A stretch of 64,000 nt of DNA from Promethearchaeia archaeon (GTDB taxonomy: Archaea; Asgardarchaeota; Lokiarchaeia; Sigyniarchaeales; SOKP01): NCBI GenBank assembly GCA_029856155.1, contig JAHQWL010000093.1, forward strand, positions 1 through 64,000, written 5' to 3'. Every line of letters starts with the position of its first letter. The stretch's first letter is position 1. Below the pieces are notes generated by a model. The model was not told the DNA's origin. It saw only the letters and a program-made list of their open reading frames with translations, and made no database searches. The position numbers were made by a program, and so were the translations under genes. Shown here in pieces: positions 9,740-17,839 of the stretch.

Positions 9740-9765
9740 TTTTGGCTTTCAGAAATGAGCCAAAA
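9740..9765. promoter_or_regulatory. Inverted repeat upstream of the gcv promoter
   Basis: TTTTGGCT at 9740-9747 and AGCCAAAA at 9758-9765 are perfect inverted copies separated by 10 bases. The repeat lies about 32 bases upstream of the gcv TATA-like box and 74 bases before the divergent membrane-protein gene at 9840. Position and symmetry fit an operator for one or both genes; a transcribed riboswitch is unlikely because the repeat sits outside the expected gcv transcript. Confidence 0.4.
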
Positions 9766-9839
9766 GCTTAGATTCTTTATGATAATGTTCTAGATTAAAA
9801 CCGTAAAAATTTATTTGTTAGGTATATTTTAATAAAAAA

Positions 9840-10715
9840 ATGAGTGAAAAAAATAACGATAATCATTATTTATCATTAAAAGATTTAATATCCGAAAGTT
9901 TTTTGCGTGATTTGATTTTATTTACTTTCCTTTTTATTTTAATCATTTCGCAATCTTGGGATAATATTTTCTTTTTACTTTTCCCATTGATTACATTTAC
10001 ATTTTCTCTATTCTTTAGAATTCTCAGTACTAATAAGAAGAGAACTGAATTTGAAAAGAGTTATGTTATTTATAATCCTTTCGGCTCCGAAGGAAAAAAT
10101 GCAAATCGGTTGTTTTTCTCAGCACAATTTCAATTGATCTTAATTTTCTGGCTAGGTGCTGAATCATTATACAATCCTCATTTAGTCGATAATTATTATT
10201 TCTATTTTACGGGAATTCTTGTCTTTTTATTTACATTTGGATTTTTTTGGATTTTTATCGATTTGTGGAAGTATTCACGCTTTGAAATTATAACCAGCGA
10301 AATCGAGGGTAAATTAGATTCACAGCTTTCAATTGATTCGAGAAATATTATATCTTTTTTAAAATTGAAGACTTTAAAGATATTCTCTATCATTAACTTC
10401 TTAGTTTTGGTAATTTTAAACATTATTAATTTGATTTTTTTACTTCTATTGAGCAATAATCTAATTTTAGGTATGCAAGTTTATCTCCCAGGCTCACAAT
10501 TGATAACTATCTCATACCTATTATATGGAATTCTTTTTATTTCACCTATTTTGACAATTATAATTCTTATATTAAATTATAGAACTATTAATAATTTCAA
10601 TAAACAAAAGTTAGACAAGCTTATCGAACCACTTCCGAGAAATTTGCAGATTAATATTATTGAAAATCTTAAATCTTTAAACAATAAAATAAAAGAACAA
10701 ATGAAAATAGAATAA
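9840..10715 (+). CDS. Hypothetical membrane protein, about six segments
   Basis: I do not recognise a family. The 291 residues contain about six hydrophobic segments: two close together near residues 25-60, then near 90-110, 120-145, 180-205 and 220-245. A hydrophilic C-terminus of about 45 residues ends in KSLNNKIKEQMKIE. No catalytic motif is visible. The start is ATG at 9840. It shares an intergenic region with the divergent gcv operon, and a Ras-like GTPase gene follows after 66 bases on the same strand; whether the two work together is unknown. Confidence 0.65.
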   Translation: MSEKNNDNHYLSLKDLISESFLRDLILFTFLFILIISQSWDNIFFLLFPLITFTFSLFFRILSTNKKRTEFEKSYVIYNPFGSEGKNANRLFFSAQFQLILIFWLGAESLYNPHLVDNYYFYFTGILVFLFTFGFFWIFIDLWKYSRFEIITSEIEGKLDSQLSIDSRNIISFLKLKTLKIFSIINFLVLVILNIINLIFLLLLSNNLILGMQVYLPGSQLITISYLLYGILFISPILTIIILILNYRTINNFNKQKLDKLIEPLPRNLQINIIENLKSLNNKIKEQMKIE

Positions 10716-10781
10716 AAATTTATTAAATTGTCTTTTATATTATTATTAATTTACTCTCAAAAAATAAATAGGTACTGAATC

Positions 10782-11339
10782 ATGGCGAAAATCGCTCAAA
10801 ATGCTCAGAATGTCCGAAAAATGCTGTTTAAGACAGTTGTTGTAGGGGATGGAGGAATAGGCAAAAGTACCATGGTTCAGCGATTAACTACCGGACAATT
10901 TATTCCCCAAAAGATTACCATTGGAACGGATCTCGCAACATATGATGTTCCTATCGATAATTCATTTGACATAAGGCTCCAGATATGGGATTTTGCTGGA
11001 GAAAGACGCTTTAGACTTTTTTTACCTAATTATTCAAGAGGAGCAACAGGTTGTTTGCTATGTTATGACATAACTCGTAGAAGTAGTTTCGATTCTTTGG
11101 AAGAATGGTATAATATTGTTAGTAACAATACCGATAATTGTATATTCGTTTTAGTTGGGGAAAAACTTGATTTAGCAGATATAAGGAGAAGCGTAGAGTA
11201 TGAACATGCTGAAGAATTTAAAGAAAAATACAATATTGACTATTTTTTTGAAACTTCTTCAAAGAGTGGTGAAAATAATAAACTAATTTTTAAAACTCTA
11301 ACTCGCTCAATTTTAAGAAAAAAGGGATTTATCGACTGA
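10782..11339 (+). CDS. Ras/Rab-like small GTPase with altered G3 and G4 motifs
   Basis: Small GTP-binding protein of the Ras superfamily, 185 residues. G1 is GDGGIGKST at 22-30, the G2 threonine lies in KITIGTD (T46), G3 is WDFAGE at 69-74, G4 is GEKLD at 126-130 and G5 is ETSSKSG. Two positions depart from canonical Ras: the catalytic glutamine after DxxG is glutamate (E74), and the N of NKxD is glutamate (E127). This suggests altered hydrolysis or nucleotide specificity. There is no C-terminal cysteine for prenylation, so membrane attachment would need a partner. Such GTPases are numerous in Asgard archaea. No GAP or GEF is evident beside it. Confidence 0.88.
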   Translation: MAKIAQNAQNVRKMLFKTVVVGDGGIGKSTMVQRLTTGQFIPQKITIGTDLATYDVPIDNSFDIRLQIWDFAGERRFRLFLPNYSRGATGCLLCYDITRRSSFDSLEEWYNIVSNNTDNCIFVLVGEKLDLADIRRSVEYEHAEEFKEKYNIDYFFETSSKSGENNKLIFKTLTRSILRKKGFID

Positions 11340-11353
11340 TTCATTATACACAT

Positions 11354-11372
11354 AAAAAAAAACAAAAAAAAA
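11354..11372 (-). terminator. T-rich tract after the FrhB-like gene
   Basis: Two A9 runs separated by one C on the plus strand are read as T9-G-T9 on the minus strand, starting about 25 bases beyond the FrhB-like stop. Archaeal RNA polymerase terminates on such oligo-T tracts. The call is by composition only. Confidence 0.4.
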
Positions 11373-11396
11373 TATTATAAAAAGAACTCAATACTT

Positions 11397-12341
11397 TTAT
11401 TCTTCTAGAATATCCTTTAACTCATCAATATTAAGATCTAAATATTTACTTTTTATTAAATCCTTACCGATGAGATTTAAGAAATTTTTTTTGCGTTTTT
11501 TATTAAGAAATTTTTTCATTTCAGATAGATCTGGATGTGGATCTGTTATTTCGAGTAATTTATTTTTAACAGCAGTATCAACTAATTTTTGCCCTACATC
11601 TGTTCTAATTATTAGAAGAGCTTCACCAGAGCCTTTTGGTGCCCCCCAAGGAGAGTAGGATATATCTGAAAATTCTCCAGAGAAATCTGTACAATATTTA
11701 CAACCTGTCATACCACCAGATGAACATGCATAAGCTATCCTTAAAGAAGTACGTTCTGCTCCAGTGTTAAAATCAGAGACTAAGATTTTTGCGAGTCCTT
11801 GGATATGGCAAGGATTCCCAAGGATTCCAATATCCCGCTTATAATCCCTATAGGCTTGTCCAATACCTGTGATTAAAGGCCCTGCATTCTCCATCGTAGC
11901 TTTTGGAATATATTTCTTTGCGTCCTTCTCATTATCTACTACAATTGGGAAAGCTACAGGTGGTTTTTTGCTTTTAACTTCACTTAGAACCATGTGTTTT
12001 ACAATTCCTGCTTTGAAAGCAGCAACTACTAGATTATATAAAATAGCATCTTTATTTTTTGATTTTACTTGAATTATATCATTATAAACTCCGACAGCTA
12101 AATCAATACGTGTTTTTCCAAAAAGTTTCTGTTCAATTTCGGATATAGGGAGGAAACTTCTTGGACATGAGTTGTAGCAGAGCCCTACAGTTTCAGCGCA
12201 TTCATCTACGACAAAAGCTTCTCCCGTTTCTTTATTAAAGTCCATGTGTGGGCAAAATGCATTGCAACTTCCACAGTGGATGCATAAACCAGCATATATT
12301 ACTTCATTTTCGAGATCTTGACTCGATTTTTCAATTTTCAT
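11397..12341 (-). CDS. FrhB/FpoF-like F420-dependent oxidoreductase subunit
   Basis: Member of the coenzyme F420 hydrogenase/dehydrogenase beta subunit family, which links iron-sulfur or flavin electrons to F420. One 4Fe-4S motif, CIHCGSCNAFCP, is near residues 18-30. Family cysteines follow in GNPCHIQG and in ACSSGGMTGCKYC. Length is 314 residues, close to other stand-alone FrhB homologues. No hydrogenase or other partner subunit is adjacent, so the electron donor is unknown; F420H2 made here could serve the Mtd enzyme encoded about 20 kb away. A perfect palindrome lies 33 bases before the start. The gene is convergent with the small GTPase. Confidence 0.8.
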   Translation of the reverse strand: MKIEKSSQDLENEVIYAGLCIHCGSCNAFCPHMDFNKETGEAFVVDECAETVGLCYNSCPRSFLPISEIEQKLFGKTRIDLAVGVYNDIIQVKSKNKDAILYNLVVAAFKAGIVKHMVLSEVKSKKPPVAFPIVVDNEKDAKKYIPKATMENAGPLITGIGQAYRDYKRDIGILGNPCHIQGLAKILVSDFNTGAERTSLRIAYACSSGGMTGCKYCTDFSGEFSDISYSPWGAPKGSGEALLIIRTDVGQKLVDTAVKNKLLEITDPHPDLSEMKKFLNKKRKKNFLNLIGKDLIKSKYLDLNIDELKDILEE

Positions 12342-12373
12342 TTATTTTTCCCGCGTAAGTTATTTAATTATTT

Positions 12374-12389
12374 GTGTGAAACTTCACAC
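12374..12389. promoter_or_regulatory. Palindromic operator candidate before the FrhB-like gene
   Basis: GTGTGAA and TTCACAC are perfect inverted arms separated by AC. An A+T-rich TATA-like stretch (12358-12372) lies between this palindrome and the ATG at 12341. A dimeric regulator bound here would sit directly upstream of, or over, the TATA/BRE region. A further half-site-like TCTCACAC lies at 12410-12417. Confidence 0.45.
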
Positions 12390-12406
12390 TATTTTTTCAA
12401 TAAATG

Positions 12407-12443
12407 AAATCTCACACCAATAAAAAGGTTTTTTATGAGATTT
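12407..12443. repeat. Second inverted repeat in the FrhB-like upstream region
   Basis: AAATCTCA at 12407-12414 is inverted as TGAGATTT at 12436-12443 with a 21-base spacer. With the palindrome at 12374 it makes the region unusually rich in symmetric sites. The short arms in A+T-rich DNA could be chance. Confidence 0.25.
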
Positions 12444-12610
12444 GAAAATTTAATATTTCGTCTATTATATCTATTTTCAAATTAATATGAAAACTAGTAG
12501 AATTTAAATACGAAATTTAAGATTCAATTGTAATTATCGGTGAAGGCAAACAATATTATCCTATTTTATAATAAATCTGGGTTAGAACCTAAAAAATATC
12601 AATTATTGTG

Positions 12611-12663
12611 GTACTTATACAATCAGGAGGAGGGTTAACAAAAATTAGAAAATGTATAAGTAC
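12611..12663. repeat. Perfect 11-base inverted repeat with 31-base loop
   Basis: GTACTTATACA at 12611-12621 is exactly inverted as TGTATAAGTAC at 12653-12663; with G-U pairing the stem could extend by two or three pairs. The loop carries GGAGGAGGG at 12627-12635, a strong anti-16S-like sequence, but no good start codon follows within a normal distance. It lies 75 bases before the small gene at 12738. It could be a small RNA, an operator pair or a structured leader. Apart from this and the sites nearer the FrhB-like gene, the 12342-12737 intergenic region shows nothing I can name. Confidence 0.4.
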
Positions 12664-12737
12664 TACTTCACTCCATGTTAATTTTATTTTTTTCTTTATA
12701 TACAGCAGTTTAAATTTATATATATTAATAAAAAAGT

Positions 12738-12968
12738 ATGGAGTCTAATTTAGAATCACTTTCAGCTTTTCAAATATATAGCACCGGAACAAGAGATAAA
12801 ATAAATGTCATGGTAGATCGTTTATGGATAAAAAACAATAGAATATTTTTTAGAGTTATAAAAGATATCCTTCCTCATAAAACAACTTTTAGAAAAGAAC
12901 GAGGATCTAATGTTTTTTCAATAAGCAGAGAAGATCTTCTAAGTATTCGTTGTAGATTATATTTCTAA
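12738..12968 (+). CDS. Hypothetical small protein, 76 residues
   Basis: No family recognised. The product is basic, with no cysteines in a binding pattern and no membrane segment; the middle reads DRLWIKNNRIFFRVIKDI and looks like alternating beta strands. A strong TATA-like stretch at 12716-12726 is about 20 bases before the ATG, so the mRNA would be nearly leaderless. A second tiny gene follows 44 bases later. Support is the promoter and the intact frame rather than homology. Confidence 0.5.
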   Translation: MESNLESLSAFQIYSTGTRDKINVMVDRLWIKNNRIFFRVIKDILPHKTTFRKERGSNVFSISREDLLSIRCRLYF

Positions 12969-13012
12969 CGGGGCTCCTATTTAAAATAAAAAATATATTA
13001 AAGTTAGGAATT

Positions 13013-13177
13013 ATGAATAGTAAAGAAAGAAGTGGAAACTTTGATTTTATATTTGAATGTGAACAATGCACGGAATCGTGGTCAGAGAATTTATTGGATT
13101 TAATAGATAGATGTACTACTGAAGAATTAATTGACTTAAATAGGTATATTCAAACTAAATTAAAAAAAAAAATATAG
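13013..13177 (+). CDS. Hypothetical 54-residue protein
   Basis: Small intact frame starting at ATG 13013 and ending six bases before the convergent peptidase gene. It has one CEQC pair plus a later single cysteine, an acidic middle (ENLLDLIDRCTTEELIDL) likely to be helical, and a lysine-rich end. An SD-like AGG lies upstream. It may be cotranscribed with the 76-residue gene before it. No known family. Confidence 0.4.
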   Translation: MNSKERSGNFDFIFECEQCTESWSENLLDLIDRCTTEELIDLNRYIQTKLKKKI

Positions 13178-13183
13178 AATTAT

Positions 13184-15166
13184 TTATTCATTAGATATTT
13201 GGGTTTTTTTAAAGAGTATTATTAAACCAAAAGCACTAAAAGAAAGAATGGTAAGTAAAATGTTAAATCCTGGAATTTTTTGGTTGGACATACTCACTAT
13301 AGTTATATCTGAAGTCTCTAAATAATCTAATCCATAGCTTGAAAATTGCACAAGAACAAAATCAGAATAGTCTAATCTTACTCTTACAGGTTGATTTTCA
13401 ATAGGAATAATTAAAGAAGTTGTTCCGTTAATCCATTCATAATTTGAATATTCTAAGGTTGAGCCACTGCTATAGATTTCAATAGGAATTTGTTGCGAAT
13501 AACTATATGGGTTTAAATCTTCATTAGTATCTTCAACTGTAATATTGATTATCTTATTTTTAGCATTATATATTACATTAGCTATATTATATTTAGGAAG
13601 GTAAGGATTATCAAACCATGGGAAAAAGAACCAATCAAGAGATTCTCCTATAACAGTTTCAAATGCATCTTGTAAATCTGTTAAATCCGCAATTTCAAAA
13701 TAATAATCCTGGAAAAAATATGTAAGTCCTTCAATAAATTTCTCGTGACCTATTGTTGACCTTAACTTTTCGAGAATAGTGTTTGTTTTAGTGTAGCCTA
13801 AATACCAGTAATCCGTACCACTTATTAAACAATCAGGGACGGATTGATTAATTTTATTTGGCAAACCATAGTTCAACGAGTAATGTCTAACACTATCTAA
13901 ACCCCAATATGGTTCAAACATATACCAATCTGGATGAAACACATCCTTATACCAATCTGAAACCCAACAGACAATACCTTCATCTAAAAAGCCCCAATCT
14001 ACTTCGTCAACACCTAGTAGGTTATAAAACCATTGATGAGCTACTTCATGTGCAATAATACTTTCAAGATACCAATGAGGCCCGTTTGGTCCAGTATAAT
14101 TATCTGCTGCTTCACTAGCATAAATTTGTAAAGGGTATTCCATACCACCAAAATGAGTATATTCTTCAACAACATTAAAAGTTGAATAACAATAATTTCC
14201 AAATGTATTATGATAGAGATCACCAGAATTTAGGGCGTAATTTAAAGCAAAATCATGCCACAAATTATAAGATTTTGGCAGAAAATAACTGGAAACGGTG
14301 ATATTTACTCCGGGAAGAAAAACAGATTCTACTATAAAATAACGAGATGCTGAAAAAGTTACCTCTCGGACTGGTAGATGTGGATTGAAGTGATGAATTG
14401 TTCTTCCTCCACTAGTTACGTTTCCTATTAATTCTCCAGTAGCAGCAACAGTCATATTTTCAGGGACATTGACTATTAATTCGTAATATGCCATGTCATA
14501 GTAGAATGGATCACCAGTTAATATATACGGGTCAATATTCCATCCATCAAATTCATCATATACACAGGGTTGTGGATAACAGCATGCGAATTTAAATATA
14601 CGTGAATGATTATGGTCCCAACCATAATCACTTGCCCTATCTAATTTTTCACTATTCCCATCAGGAAGCGTCGTATTGAAAGATATTACAAAGGAAATAC
14701 GATTTTCAGGCTCTAGATTATTGGTTAGATTTACCCACATTAATTGAATATTAGAGTAGACATCATAATCAAATTGTTCTTTAGGATTCTCCAACGTAGT
14801 TACGTTTAAAATTTCAATATATCCAGCTCTCTTGTCAAATCGCATTCCAGAAGCATAAATATGGAAAGGAATTTGAGTTAAATTTACAGGATCGTTATTA
14901 TAATAATCAACAGTCAAATTACCTGCAACGGTAGAAGTTTTTTCATCAAGAAAAACCGAGAGATTATACTTAGAGAATTCATACCCAGAAAAATTACCTT
15001 TTGAAAATTGATTGTAATCTGATAAGATAGGGTGATTATATAGGTCACTTCCATCCTTGAGTTTAACAGTATGAATAGAATTTGAGGAAATCAAGATAGT
15101 TAATGGCATTATAACACTTAATAATACGATTATTAAGCCGGTTAAGTTTTTTTGGTTGAATTTCAT
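13184..15166 (-). CDS. Membrane-anchored M1 family aminopeptidase
   Basis: Zinc metallopeptidase of family M1 facing the cell exterior. An N-terminal hydrophobic segment at residues 10-27 acts as signal or anchor, and a second segment lies at the C-terminus near 633-652, followed by a short basic tail. The zinc site is HEVAH followed by 18 residues and E (gluzincin pattern). GGMEY stands in the position of the GxMEN exopeptidase motif. Many NxT/NxS sequons fit a glycosylated surface protein. At 660 residues it has the core domains without the long C-terminal helical domain of cytosolic M1 enzymes. Probably used for peptide scavenging. Confidence 0.85.
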   Translation of the reverse strand: MKFNQKNLTGLIIVLLSVIMPLTILISSNSIHTVKLKDGSDLYNHPILSDYNQFSKGNFSGYEFSKYNLSVFLDEKTSTVAGNLTVDYYNNDPVNLTQIPFHIYASGMRFDKRAGYIEILNVTTLENPKEQFDYDVYSNIQLMWVNLTNNLEPENRISFVISFNTTLPDGNSEKLDRASDYGWDHNHSRIFKFACCYPQPCVYDEFDGWNIDPYILTGDPFYYDMAYYELIVNVPENMTVAATGELIGNVTSGGRTIHHFNPHLPVREVTFSASRYFIVESVFLPGVNITVSSYFLPKSYNLWHDFALNYALNSGDLYHNTFGNYCYSTFNVVEEYTHFGGMEYPLQIYASEAADNYTGPNGPHWYLESIIAHEVAHQWFYNLLGVDEVDWGFLDEGIVCWVSDWYKDVFHPDWYMFEPYWGLDSVRHYSLNYGLPNKINQSVPDCLISGTDYWYLGYTKTNTILEKLRSTIGHEKFIEGLTYFFQDYYFEIADLTDLQDAFETVIGESLDWFFFPWFDNPYLPKYNIANVIYNAKNKIINITVEDTNEDLNPYSYSQQIPIEIYSSGSTLEYSNYEWINGTTSLIIPIENQPVRVRLDYSDFVLVQFSSYGLDYLETSDITIVSMSNQKIPGFNILLTILSFSAFGLIILFKKTQISNE

Positions 15167-15328
15167 GATATTATCAATTCAAATTTAATTTAAATTTATT
15201 ACTTAGAATTTAGATATACACGATATATAAAATAAATAGCGTCCATTTTTTGATATTTCAAAATATCTCGTGAATATGATAAGAGGTTAATAATACCAAA
15301 AAAACATCATTTAATAATAAAGTAGAAT

Positions 15329-15493
15329 TCATTCTTTGAGTTTTTTTAATTTTTCAATGTAATTTGTACAATTTTTACAATCTGGGATCTTACATAAAAA
15401 ATGTATCTTAGGAAGATTACATGTATTATCAAATGGACAAATAAGAAGTTTTAATTTAGAAAGAAAATCTACCTGAATACTCATAGTAGTCAT
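15329..15493 (-). CDS. Small cysteine-rich protein, 54 residues
   Basis: Intact frame with five cysteines: C19, C25, C34, C39 and C42, the last two spaced as CKNC. The spacing suggests a small zinc- or cluster-binding fold. The first ATG at 15493 and a second at 15484 are both possible starts. The end is lysine-rich. It lies between the M1 peptidase and a small winged-helix-like gene, all on the minus strand. No family is recognised; the cysteine pattern is the main support. Confidence 0.5.
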   Translation of the reverse strand: MTTMSIQVDFLSKLKLLICPFDNTCNLPKIHFLCKIPDCKNCTNYIEKLKKLKE

Positions 15494-15617
15494 ATAATTT
15501 TAAAGTTATTAAATAAAAAATAGCAGTTAATCCTTATATATTATCGGAGATAAAAAACTATATAAATAACCTCTCTAACTCAAAATATAACAAAAAATTT
15601 GGATAATAATTATTTTA

Positions 15618-15905
15618 TTATTCATTTTCTGACTCAGCTAATAAACTTGAGCAAGTTTCATTAAGTTTTTTTATTAAATGTTGTCGATCTTTCCATATTA
15701 ACCATGTATTACCAGATTTTTCAAAATGATATCCATCATATTGTTCTTTTATTTTGGAAAGAGTTTTTTTAATAAAACTCCAAGAAAAACCCGTATCTTC
15801 AACAATTTTCGCGATGGCAATTGGATGGTTTATCTCAAGAGAGTTATTTAAATATTCAATTATTTTCTCGAAACCTGTTTTAGGAGAATTCTCAGTTTGA
15901 GTCAT
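15618..15905 (-). CDS. Small winged-helix-like protein, 95 residues
   Basis: The middle reads as a helix-turn-helix (IAKIVEDTGFSWSFIKKTLSKIKEQY, residues about 30-56) followed by a beta wing (YHFEKSGNTWLIWKD). This fits a compact winged-helix DNA-binding protein, possibly a transcription regulator. It lacks any ligand domain. It is divergent from the SCP2-like gene at 16055. Target genes are unknown. The fold is inferred by eye only. Confidence 0.6.
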   Translation of the reverse strand: MTQTENSPKTGFEKIIEYLNNSLEINHPIAIAKIVEDTGFSWSFIKKTLSKIKEQYDGYHFEKSGNTWLIWKDRQHLIKKLNETCSSLLAESENE

Positions 15906-16054
15906 TATTAATATTTTTTGAATTTATTTCTAAAATATATGATTTAATTATCAAAATTTCATAATTTAGGTTTATTGATTAATTTTTGCAAAAAAATTTG
16001 ACTTTAATTTAAATTAAAAATTAACTTTTGAATATATAAAATAATTTTTAGTAT

Positions 16055-16462
16055 ATGTTGAGATTTATGTCTAAAAATAATGGATTAACTACTTTTGCGG
16101 ATGTTATAGCAAATATTTATATGCCTTTAAATAATAAGGCAAAATTTAAAGAAAAATATAGAGATGACACATTTAAAATACTTTTAAATCCTAAGGATAG
16201 CAAATTTGCTACGTTAATTACTGTTGACAGAGGAATATTATCTGTTAATAGTATAGAAAATACATTAAAAAAAATTTAGATCAAAAATGTTCAGGATGGG
16301 ATGGATGTATACAAACCACAAAAGAATTATTTAGTGCAATCGGGAGAGGAGAATTATCGAGTGGTGAGATTGCGAAAAAAAATTGTAACCCGCAAAATTA
16401 AAGTAAAAAAAACAAAAATATTAGTAAAGTTCACTGAATTAGCAGCAATATTAAGAGAATAA
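16055..16462 (+). pseudogene. SCP2-like sterol-carrier domain gene with two frameshifts
   Basis: Three consecutive pieces join into one SCP2-like protein of about 134 residues. The first piece (16055-16276) runs to ENTLKK, then a tag stop. A -1 shift in the A8 run at 16267-16274 continues as LDQKCSGWDGCIQTTKELFSAIGRGELSSGEIAKK. A +1 shift in the A8 run at 16375-16382 returns to the first frame and gives TRKIKVKKTKILVKFTELAAIL, the expected SCP2 C-terminal strand and helix. SCP2 domains bind lipids or acyl-CoA. The start may be ATG 16067 rather than 16055, given the TATA-like box at 16030-16043. It could be a decayed gene, two homopolymer sequencing errors, or recoding. Confidence 0.6.
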
Positions 16463-16514
16463 ACTGTATGAATTGCATACTTATTTTTTTTTTTAATTAT
16501 CTATTTATATAAGG

Positions 16515-17819
16515 TTGAGTTTTATTATCCTAAATATTAGTTATAAGAGCATTAGATACTTGAGCCGTTCTATACCACTTAAAAAAATAAATCAAGATCT
16601 CATAAATCATAAGATAACTAAAGAGGAAGCTAATACATTGCTTATCTCTTTGATTGAATCTAGTAATAATAGTAAAAAGCGAGTCAGATGCTTAGAAGAA
16701 TTTGGTAAAATTATAAATTTAAATAAAAAAAATTTCGAAATACTTGAAAATTATTTAATCTCAGATGAAAGTCCACAAGTTAGAAGCGTTTCAGCTAAAA
16801 TTTTATTCTTTGAATTCCCGGATTTAATGATAAACCCTTTGAAATGGGTGATTCAAAATGAACGATCGCTTTACGTTATTAAAACACTTTTTGAACTTTT
16901 AGGATCCTCAAATAACAAGATTGCACATGCTCTATTTGAAATACTTTCATCTAAACTTACCGAAATATATAATGTTAAGGTTCCAGAATCTCGGTTTTTA
17001 TTAGATCTTGAGAGTGAATTACAACCACATGGTGAAATGGGTTTTTTTAAACCTATAATAAAGTGTAAGAGTATAATTGCTTTAGATTTTGTTAGCAAAA
17101 AGCTCGAAAAACTTCCGGTTTCTGTTGGTGCTCTATCAAATTTGGAACATTTAAATTTATGGGATAATGAGTTAACCTCATTACCAAAATCTATTGAAAA
17201 TCTTTCGAATTTGAAATTTCTATACTTAGATTGGAATAAATTTGAGAATATACCAAATATACAATGGAACAGGTTAATATCACTAGAAAAATTAAGTTAT
17301 ACTAACAACTCTCCAATAAAGCAAGTTCCCAAATCTTTCCTTAAATTAATTAAACAGAATTTTATTGATAATTATATAAATGAAGGAGTTCTTCCATATG
17401 AAGCACCGATATTAGGATTTTTAGAAGTTCTGATAGGAATGAAATTAAGGAAAATACAAAAAAAAGAACAACAATCCAAATTATATGCTTGTGAGTATAG
17501 ACTAAATACCGATGGAAATATTATTGGTATTTATTTATATGGTTATCATAGTTTTCAAATAAACCATATTCCAGAACTTTTATGCCTATTAAAGAATCTT
17601 GAAGAACTTATCCTTAGAGATCAAAACATAATAAAAATTCCCGTTTTTATCAAGAATCTCAGTACGTTAAAACACTTAGATTTAGTCAGAAATAAAATCG
17701 AATTTATCCCAGAATCAATTAAAGAATTAAAATCATTAGAGTTTTTAGACTTAGGAGAAAATAGAATAAAGACAATACCTGAATTTATCAAAAAATCTAG
17801 AATAGATTTATGGTTTTAA
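16515..17819 (+). CDS. Leucine-rich-repeat protein with helical N-terminus
   Basis: 434 residues. The N-terminal 150 residues look like HEAT-type helical repeats (RVRCLEEFGKI, SPQVRSVSAKILF). Two groups of leucine-rich repeats follow: near residues 190-265 (LSNLEHLNLWDNELTSLP) and near 355-430 (LSTLKHLDLVRNKIEFIP), separated by about 90 non-repeat residues. Each repeat has the LxxLxLxxNxL pattern of the bacterial/plant-like class. Probably a cytoplasmic protein-interaction scaffold, since there is no signal peptide. The TTG start at 16515 is uncertain because only AAGG abuts it. Confidence 0.75.
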   Translation: MSFIILNISYKSIRYLSRSIPLKKINQDLINHKITKEEANTLLISLIESSNNSKKRVRCLEEFGKIINLNKKNFEILENYLISDESPQVRSVSAKILFFEFPDLMINPLKWVIQNERSLYVIKTLFELLGSSNNKIAHALFEILSSKLTEIYNVKVPESRFLLDLESELQPHGEMGFFKPIIKCKSIIALDFVSKKLEKLPVSVGALSNLEHLNLWDNELTSLPKSIENLSNLKFLYLDWNKFENIPNIQWNRLISLEKLSYTNNSPIKQVPKSFLKLIKQNFIDNYINEGVLPYEAPILGFLEVLIGMKLRKIQKKEQQSKLYACEYRLNTDGNIIGIYLYGYHSFQINHIPELLCLLKNLEELILRDQNIIKIPVFIKNLSTLKHLDLVRNKIEFIPESIKELKSLEFLDLGENRIKTIPEFIKKSRIDLWF

Positions 17820-17839
17820 ACTCAATCTTTATTGATTTA

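Noticed and set aside
12540..12638. GTG-initiated 32-codon frame (MKANNIILFYNKSGLEPKK...)
   Set aside because: Too short, no ribosome-binding site, and its end overlaps the inverted repeat at 12611; no support beyond an open frame.
16267..16382. Programmed ribosomal frameshifting in the SCP2-like gene
   Set aside because: Two shifts of opposite sign at two A8 runs without a visible downstream structure fit homopolymer errors or decay better than recoding; kept only as a remote possibility.
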